NCBI GenBank assembly: GCA_948567375.1
Contig: OX419760.1
Location: forward strand, 9,796,001-9,860,000
Length of the DNA stretch: 64,000 nucleotides
Source: Lunularia cruciata
Taxonomy: Eukaryota; Streptophyta; Marchantiopsida; Lunulariales; Lunulariaceae
Reading direction: 5' to 3'
Below the pieces are notes generated by a model. That model was given only the letters and a program-made list of their open reading frames with translations. It searched no databases and was not told the DNA's origin. Shown here piece after piece: positions 58,840 to 64,000 of this stretch. The stretch's first letter is position 1; the number at the start of each line of letters is the position of its first letter. Made by a program: the position numbers and the translations under genes.

Positions 58840-59940
58840 GGAGTGGAGCCTTCGTACCATCAGGAGATGAGTGTGAGGATGAGCCTCCAGAGGCAATTGC
58901 TTTGACACCTCTGGATACCACACTCATTGCTTGGCAGTATCTAGTAGAGGAGATATGCTTATTGGAGTTGTTTGGTGGGATCAGCACCAGACTAGCTACG
59001 GTGTTACAAGCGGGTATACGAATACAGAGGTACTTGTATGTAGAGAGAGATAAGACTGCTAGGCGAGTCTCTCTACATCATGTGGCACACTTGGCCTATC
59101 AGTATCCGGAGTTATTACCGATGTCAACAATCGGAGGTTACCAGAAGGCCCTACCAGGAGACATTTCCTTACTAGCGGCGCATGATCTAGAGAGACATGG
59201 GCCTATTCACTTGGTGTTTTCTAGATGGCCATGTCAAGGACATACACATGCAGGTAGAGGATTGGGTCTTCAAGATCCTCGTTCTGGTGTGTTTTGGGAG
59301 ATGTTACGGATACTACGACATCTCCAGGTTCATCAGTCTGTTTCTCCAGCTTACCTTCTGGAGAACGTTCCTTTGTTGGGTGATTCTCGCACCAGAGTGG
59401 TGGCAAGTACACATCAGGTCCATTCTTGGATGGGACCTGCTATATTGTTAGATGCAGCCAGAGTGGGATCACGGGCTCATCATCTTCATCTTTGGTGGAT
59501 GAACCTCTTACCCAGAGAGGTTCTACAGTGCGCTTATGATGGGATTCAACAACTTGACCACATCCTTGTTGATGATATCTTGGATGCTGGGCGTCAGTCT
59601 CAGAAAGTGGTAGTGGTTGATAGGTCACCTATGGCAATGGTGAACCTAGTTGGACAGCCTAGAGCCGCATTTCCCACACTCATGAGTTTCCCAAGCTCTC
59701 ATGCTTTTTGAGAGGAAGGACATGGACTTGTTTGGGACTCACAGTTACAACAGTTGGTGGAGCCCAATGCTGATGAGAGAGAGAGCGGGCGATGGGTTTT
59801 TGCACCGGTATTACCGCTGTTCTAGCAGTGTCAAAGGCCTTCAGGTATCAAGTGTTAGGTCAGGCTATGGACCTGAACTATTTGACCTAGATTGTGAGCC
59901 TTGGCTTTGCAGAGCAGTGTAGGATGTGCTTGATAGGCAT
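58840..59940 (+). pseudogene. Element I DNA (cytosine-5) methyltransferase domain
   Basis: The open piece 58902-59711 contains, in order: motif I 'LLELFGGIST' (SAM binding, residues 20-29); acidic motif 'YVERDKTARR' (46-55); motif IV 'RWPCQGHTHAGRG' with catalytic Cys111 at 59232-59234; 'GLQDPRSGVFWEMLRILRHL' (motif V region); motif VI 'YLLENVP' (151-157); motif VIII-like 'RAHHLHLWWMNLLP'; and 'AFPTLMSFPSSHAF' (motif IX-like). After TGA 59709 the C-terminus continues; a GA-repeat slippage near 59778-59790 shifts the frame. Motif X appears as 'AMGFCTGIT' and 'QVLGQAMDLNYLT' (to about 59890). The PCQ/ENV set and 'GLxDPRS' resemble the DNMT3/DRM side of the family. It would transfer methyl groups from SAM to cytosine C5. 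It lies between protease and RT, inside pol. Confidence 0.88.
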
Positions 59941-60329
59941 CACCACTCAGACACTTGTGAGCCCTGTGCCTATCGAGACAATTCAGGCACATGCTGGGGG
60001 CGATGGACAAAGTGGACATGGTATTCTTGGGACACATCCAGTAGCTACTAGGGAGAGTGGGCTACTTGGAGTCCATCCAGGTGAGCGTGGGCTACTTGGA
60101 TTACACCCTTGATCCACATGGGATGCAGCTAGAGGACGTGTGGAGCTTGCAGCTAGAGTGGAGGGAGTTTTTCACACAGAGGTTGGGACCTCTAGTGGTT
60201 GGGAGTATGACACTATTGCTCCCAAGGGCCCATTGTAGCAGCCAATCAGTACATCTTCCACTCCTACTACAGTTACAAAGGATACTTGGGAGCTAGATCT
60301 TGGACCCAAGCTTACTAGAGAGGAAAGAC
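59941..60329 (+). other. Linker between methyltransferase and RT of element I
   Basis: Contains short repeats ('gtgggctacttgga' twice, 60057-60104). It translates without a recognisable domain. Stops are present in all frames. It probably encoded a flexible polyprotein linker. Confidence 0.5.
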
Positions 60330-61190
60330 GGAGGGTTTGGAGGTTGTTGAGGAGTCACACAAGTTGTTTTGCCTTTAGTATGAAGGATTCTGAAGGGACC
60401 TAGTATACGGATTGAGCTGACTAGCAACACACCAGTTTTCCGACGTCCTTATCAATATAGTGATATGGAGAGGACATTGATTCAAAGCCAGAGTAGTGAC
60501 CTTTTTGAGGCTGGTTTGGTGGAGATTTCACATGGAGAGTATGCATCAGCGATAGTGATGCTAGCCAAGAAGGATATGCATGGCAACTATACAGATAGGC
60601 GGATGTGTGGAGATTACCGTCCTATCAATTGACATACCAAGGCTGATCGGTATGCCATGCCTACACCGGAGGATATTTTTGATGCGATTGGGCATGCAAA
60701 GATCTTCAGTACTTTGGGTCTTTGAGCGGGATATCATCAGTTGCCAATCAGGGAGGAGGAGAAGTCCAAGACAACATTTTGGGCTATTGATCCTCACGGC
60801 AAGGATGTGTTATATCAATGGATGTTCTTACCATTTGGGTTGAAGAACGCTCCTGCTGAGTTCCAAAGGGTCATGGATAGGATCCTAATTGGACTGGATT
60901 TTACCCGGTGCTATATTGATGACATTTTGGTTTATAGCACTACTGTGGAGGAGCATGAGAGACAGTTGTTGGAGGTGTTTGAGAGGTTGAGATCTCATGG
61001 ACTCAAACTACATCCTGGGAAGTGTAGGTTCTTCCACGAGCAGGTTGAGTATTTGGGTCACACTATCTACCACGGAGGACTTGGTGTTCAGCAAACCAAG
61101 GTGGAGGCTATTGCACGTATTCCTTGGCCTACGGATGTGAGCAGAGTGCGAGCATTCCTTGGGTTGGCAAACTTCTATCGCCACTATGTT
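60330..61190 (+). pseudogene. Element I reverse transcriptase
   Basis: The pre-RT part 'RREERRRVWRLLRSH'-like region starts near 60318. RT motifs: 'SHGEYASAIVMLAKKD' (about 60528-60575), 'MCGDYRPIN' then TGA (60630-60632), 'IFSTLGL' then TGA (about 60722), 'FLPFGLKNAPAEFQRVMD' (about 60828-60880), catalytic YIDD (60912-60923), 'HGLKLHPGKCRFF' and 'VRAFLGLANFYRHYVRRF'. The two TGAs sit at conserved Arg positions and fit CGA-to-TGA change. The fold is otherwise complete and the catalytic box intact. Confidence 0.93.
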
Positions 61191-61720
61191 AGAAGATTTA
61201 GTGCCATTACCAAGGCCTTGACAAAGCTGACCAAGCTTACACAGGAGTGGTGTTGGGGAGATGAGCGGGAGAGAGCTTTTGTAGAGCTCAAGGAGAGGTT
61301 GACATCTGCTCCTATTTTGAGGAGACCAATCAAGGGACGACTATTTCAGGTTCACACTGATTGGAGTATGTTGGGGCTTGGAGCGGTGCTCACCCAACAT
61401 GATGATGAGGATAAGGAGTTTGTGGTGGCCTATGCTAGTTGCTCCAACAATTCAGCGGAGGCAAAGTATAGTTCATATGAGGGAGAGTGATTGGAAGCAG
61501 TTTGGGCAGTAGCACATTTCCAATGTTACCTATTTGGTAACCCCTTCACTCCCATCACTGATCATCAGCCGCTGAAGTGGTTGATGGAGTCCGACAAGCT
61601 TTCAAGGAAGCTTGCACGATGGGCTCTGATTTTACAAGAGTATGATTTCACGGTTGTTCACGGACCTGGAGTGGTGAAACGTGATGCAGATGGGTTGATT
61701 AGAAACTCATGTCCCAGCCA
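61191..61720 (+). pseudogene. Element I RNase H
   Basis: 'FQVHTDWSMLGLGAVL' gives the first Asp (about 61355). The Glu motif 'YSSYEGE' (about 61470) is followed by TGA 61488-61490 in place of an expected residue. 'PITDHQPLKWLM' gives the third acidic residue (about 61556) and 'VVKRDADGLIRN' the fourth (about 61680). All D-E-D-D positions are identifiable. In frame with RT and integrase. Confidence 0.9.
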
Positions 61721-63170
61721 ACAGGATCAGACCGGAGCACGTTGGCATGGTGAGACAGATGAGGAGATGGTGCTAGGTTGGCATGCATCGGCCTTTCTGT
61801 ATATATTTGCAAAGGCTTTGGTGGTATCTCTCTCAGCGCATACAGGAGGAGTTATTGAGGTCATAGATCCAGAGAGCAAAGATATGGGTACAGTTCAGCA
61901 AGACATTCATGATGATGTCTTGGTGATGGACTATCTTTGCACAAGTGTTGTGGGTGGCACAATTGGGGCCAAGGAGAGAGACCGTGTTCTTCAGCAAGCC
62001 AGACGGTTCAGATTGGAGGGTAGACACCTTTTGCGTGTATGGGAGAATGGTAGAGTGCAAGTAGTACCACTTCCATCACAGAGACCACAGTTGGTCCGTC
62101 ATGCTCATGAGGAGCTAGGACATTTTGGAGTAAAGCGTACGTATAGCTTACTCCAAAGTCATTATTGGTGGCACGGTATGCAGACCAAGGTACAGCAGTT
62201 TGTTGCCAGTTGTATGGTTTGTGACCGAGTTAGAGCATCATTTAATGCTCCTATGCCACAGTTACACCCATTACCTATCATTGGATTGGGTTACTGTTGG
62301 AGTTTGGACTTTGGGGGACCTTTACCACTGATTGTGAGACATCATTGGTATGTTTTGGTGATGGTGGAGCACTTCTCCAAGTGGATTGAGTTGGTGGCAC
62401 TTCCTGAAAAGTCTAGTGAAGGGACAACTTACTTGTTCCTAGATCGAGTTCTTAGTCATTTTGGTGCACCAGCTGAGGTTTTGACTGATCAGGGTACAGA
62501 GTTCTTGGGGGAGTTTTAGGTCTTGTGTGACAAGGCTTTGATTGATCATCATACTACATCCTGAGATCACCCTGAGGCAGATGGCTTAGCAGAGAGAGTG
62601 GTTCAGACGGTGAAGAGAGGATTGCAAAAGTATGGTTTGCAGAGAGGCCACTTGGGAGATTGGGATCTCTAATTACCTTGGTTGGCCATGGGCTATCGGT
62701 TCAGCCGGCAAGCCTCCTTAGCATCCTTCTCTCCATACTTTCTACTCTATGGACAAGATCTAGATTTACCTGTAGCCATTCGTCAAGATGCTCTTGTAGT
62801 TTTGGACTTGGATGGCCCTGATGTATGGATGAGCACATGTTCTCAGCGGGTAGAGATCTTTCGGAGAGTGATGCCGATGGCCTTTGAGAACTTGGCGATT
62901 GCTCAGCATAGAGATACTTTACGCTATGCTACCATTTGAGGAGAAGGTTATAGACCCTCGATCTATCGATTTCATCCATGCGACTATGTATATCTACAGC
63001 AGATAGCACTGACAACACTTGATGTTTCTATAGGCCATACTATCTTGAGAGTGCGTGAGGTTTTGCCATCTGGAGTCCTTGTGTTAGAAGGACGTGATGG
63101 TGTTGTTTGGAAGGATCATGTGCGCAATTGTGCGCCATGCCACCTTCCAAACATTGATGGTACTATGGAC
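61721..63170 (+). pseudogene. Element I integrase
   Basis: After a ~110-residue spacer the HHCC domain reads 'HAHEELGHFGVKRTY' and 'CMVCDRVRASFN' (about 62098-62240). Core: 'WSLDFGGPLPL' (first Asp about 62310), 'VLTDQGTEF' (second Asp about 62487), 'DGLAERVVQTVKRGL' with Glu (about 62578-62622). Stops at TAG 62517-62519, TGA 62562-62564, TAA near 62670 and TGA 62938-62940. The C-terminal domain has 'DYVYLQQIALTTLDVS' and 'GVLVLEGRDGVVWKDHVRNCAPCHLP' (quoted in part), ending near 63155. No chromodomain; a PHD finger follows. Confidence 0.92.
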
Positions 63171-63203
63171 CCAAGCTTGGCACTTGTACGTGCAGGCTTG
63201 AGG

Positions 63204-63363
63204 TGTATGTTATGTGGATGTTATGTGTTATGTTATATGGGCTCTTCTGGTGGAGCTGCTACTGTGTTAGTGTGTGATAGCTATTTTGAGAGGATGGCAT
63301 ATGGCATGTATGACTCTTCCTCTCATGGTGGTTCCTCACGGACAGTGGTTATGTCCTTGATGT
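63204..63363 (+). pseudogene. PHD finger at the C-terminus of element I pol, frameshifted
   Basis: Frame 3 gives 'CMLCG' (Cys at 63204 and 63213) and 'AATVLVCDSY' (Cys 63273), where the next Cys is Tyr. After a frameshift near 63280-63289 the other frame gives 'RGWHMACMTLP' (His 63298, Cys 63307) and 'GQWLCP' (Cys 63352), then TGA and Cys 63361. Spacing matches the Cys4-His-Cys3 PHD pattern with the typical GWH..C and W.CP.C ends; seven of eight zinc ligands are visible. PHD fingers read histone H3 tails. Here it would sit behind the integrase, where other Ty3/gypsy elements carry chromodomains. Confidence 0.75.
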
Positions 63364-63520
63364 ACTTGACCTATAGCTAGTTCATTCTTTATATGGTATA
63401 GATTGCAGATAGGCGACTAACGATAAGGCTCCATAGCACCCAGCTTCCTGATCTTTGCCTATTAGAGGGTATACCATATACTTAGAGTAGATGGCTATCT
63501 GGAGTTAGAGGGACCTAACC
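63364..63520 (+). other. 3' untranslated part of element I
   Basis: Non-coding stretch between the PHD finger and the polypurine tract. Its first 60 bp are kept in element H (54212-54270), which helps define the H deletion. Confidence 0.6.
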
Positions 63521-63538
63521 GCCAGCTAGGGGGGCGAT
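63521..63538 (+). promoter_or_regulatory. Polypurine tract of element I
   Basis: GCCAGCTAGGGGGGCGAT lies directly before TGTGGCACTTTAG at 63539. The G-run is the probable plus-strand primer. Confidence 0.7.
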
Positions 63539-64000
63539 TGTGGCACTTTAGAGTCTATGTATGACTTATGTGTTAGTTGTGCTTTTATAGTGTATGATGT
63601 TGACAACAATGTATGTTGTGTAGTGATGTATATACGCATGACAGCTGTCACACCATTTGTAGTGCCGCATCTAGATGCTCAGACATTGGAGTTCCAGTGA
63701 TAGTAGTTAGAGTTATTTCAACAGTTTCTCAATGACTACTTTCCAATGGTTAGATTTTGTGTTTGGGGTACTGACTTCACGATGGGGCCCACCGTCACTT
63801 TGTGAGTGTGTTGTCGAGTGTGCTGTCAGCGGGACCGTTAGGGTTTCAGAGCTAGCTCAAGTCCAGGGGGTATAGTTTTGAAGTGAGCTCCAGAGAGCTC
63901 ACTTCTTTGATGTTGAGCCTTTGAGTTCCTAGCTATGGTGGACAAAGGGCGGCAAGCGTCACCTGGATTCTTTATGCTTGAGTGGGTGTGGCTTGACTGT
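63539..64000 (+). repeat. 3' LTR of element I, running off the window
   Basis: Starts TGTGGCACTTTAGAGTC. From 63653 on it matches 54274-54620 (5' LTR). The right end and target-site duplication lie outside the window. Confidence 0.85.

Larger units (their letters stand above)
55634..63538 (+). mobile_element. Element I internal region: Ty3/gypsy with DNA methyltransferase and PHD finger
   Basis: Order seen: primer-binding site, leader (to 56039), gag with two zinc knuckles, linker, retropepsin, DNA cytosine methyltransferase, RT, RNase H, integrase, PHD finger, polypurine tract. Almost all parts lie in one reading frame (start positions divisible by three), so the ancestor probably made one long polyprotein. 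It now carries a dozen or more stops, most compatible with CGA-to-TGA or CAG-to-TAG change, and several small frameshifts. Methyltransferase-bearing Ty3/gypsy elements are known from charophyte algae; this organisation resembles those. Confidence 0.9.

Noticed and set aside
58902-59711. Bacterial restriction-modification methyltransferase or contamination
   Set aside because: The domain is in frame with gag, RT and integrase of a plant-type Ty3/gypsy element, and a second decayed copy exists in H.

Overview
The window is plant nuclear DNA made almost entirely of decayed, nested retrotransposons. I see no intact host gene, no bacterial features and no CRISPR array. The evidence is Ty3/gypsy pol domains of plant type, a primer-binding site resembling the initiator-tRNA-Met complement, a Ty1/copia RT relic, a LINE, TTTAGGG-like motifs, and nonsense codons that look like C-to-T decay at CGA and CAG. 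A large, repeat-rich land-plant genome (gymnosperm, fern, lycophyte or similar) fits. The sequence alone does not fix the species.

FAMILY 1, a Ty3/gypsy element with giant coding LTRs. Element A (1-8448, +) runs from gag zinc knuckles through protease, RT, RNase H and integrase to a polypurine tract at 4651-4665. Its 3' LTR is 3.78 kb (4666-8448). The LTR holds its own ~811-codon reading frame (5220-7655; globular N-terminus, acidic linker, long coiled coil) behind a TATA box. The same LTR recurs as D (17234-20534, -), solo LTR E (24573-28423, +, TSD TAGTG), solo LTR F (29192-33195, +), fragment G (50490-51760, -) and a short end piece at 16263-16414. The gag-to-RT part of an opposite-strand sister, B (8449-10330), was split by the insertion of A.

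FAMILY 2, a Ty3/gypsy element carrying a DNA cytosine-5 methyltransferase. Element I (LTR 54274-55633, internal region to 63538, 3' LTR 63539 to the window end, +) reads gag with two zinc knuckles, retropepsin, DNA methyltransferase (58840-59940), RT, RNase H, integrase, and a frameshifted PHD finger (63204-63363). A second, more decayed copy H (51761-54273) keeps protease and methyltransferase remnants but has lost RT to integrase, and it runs straight into the LTR used by I. This is the most exciting system here: a retroelement with a possible DNA-methylation writer and a chromatin reader. Methyltransferase-bearing retrotransposons are known from charophyte algae and dinoflagellates; the charophyte ones are Ty3/gypsy.

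OTHER PARTS. 10331-12450 is unassigned DNA plus an ~80-bp minisatellite with a four-unit higher-order repeat. 12445-17232 is a third Ty3/gypsy family (C), with an inverted body and an oppositely oriented LTR. 22525-24430 is a LINE relic. 35288-35770 is a gag relic. 35771-49279 is mostly unannotatable: AT-rich stretches, a 205-bp tandem triplication, a perfect 19-bp hairpin, an extremely AT-rich island and degenerate satellites. 49280-50410 holds copia RT relics. All protein-coding remnants carry stops or frameshifts, so most are called pseudogenes.
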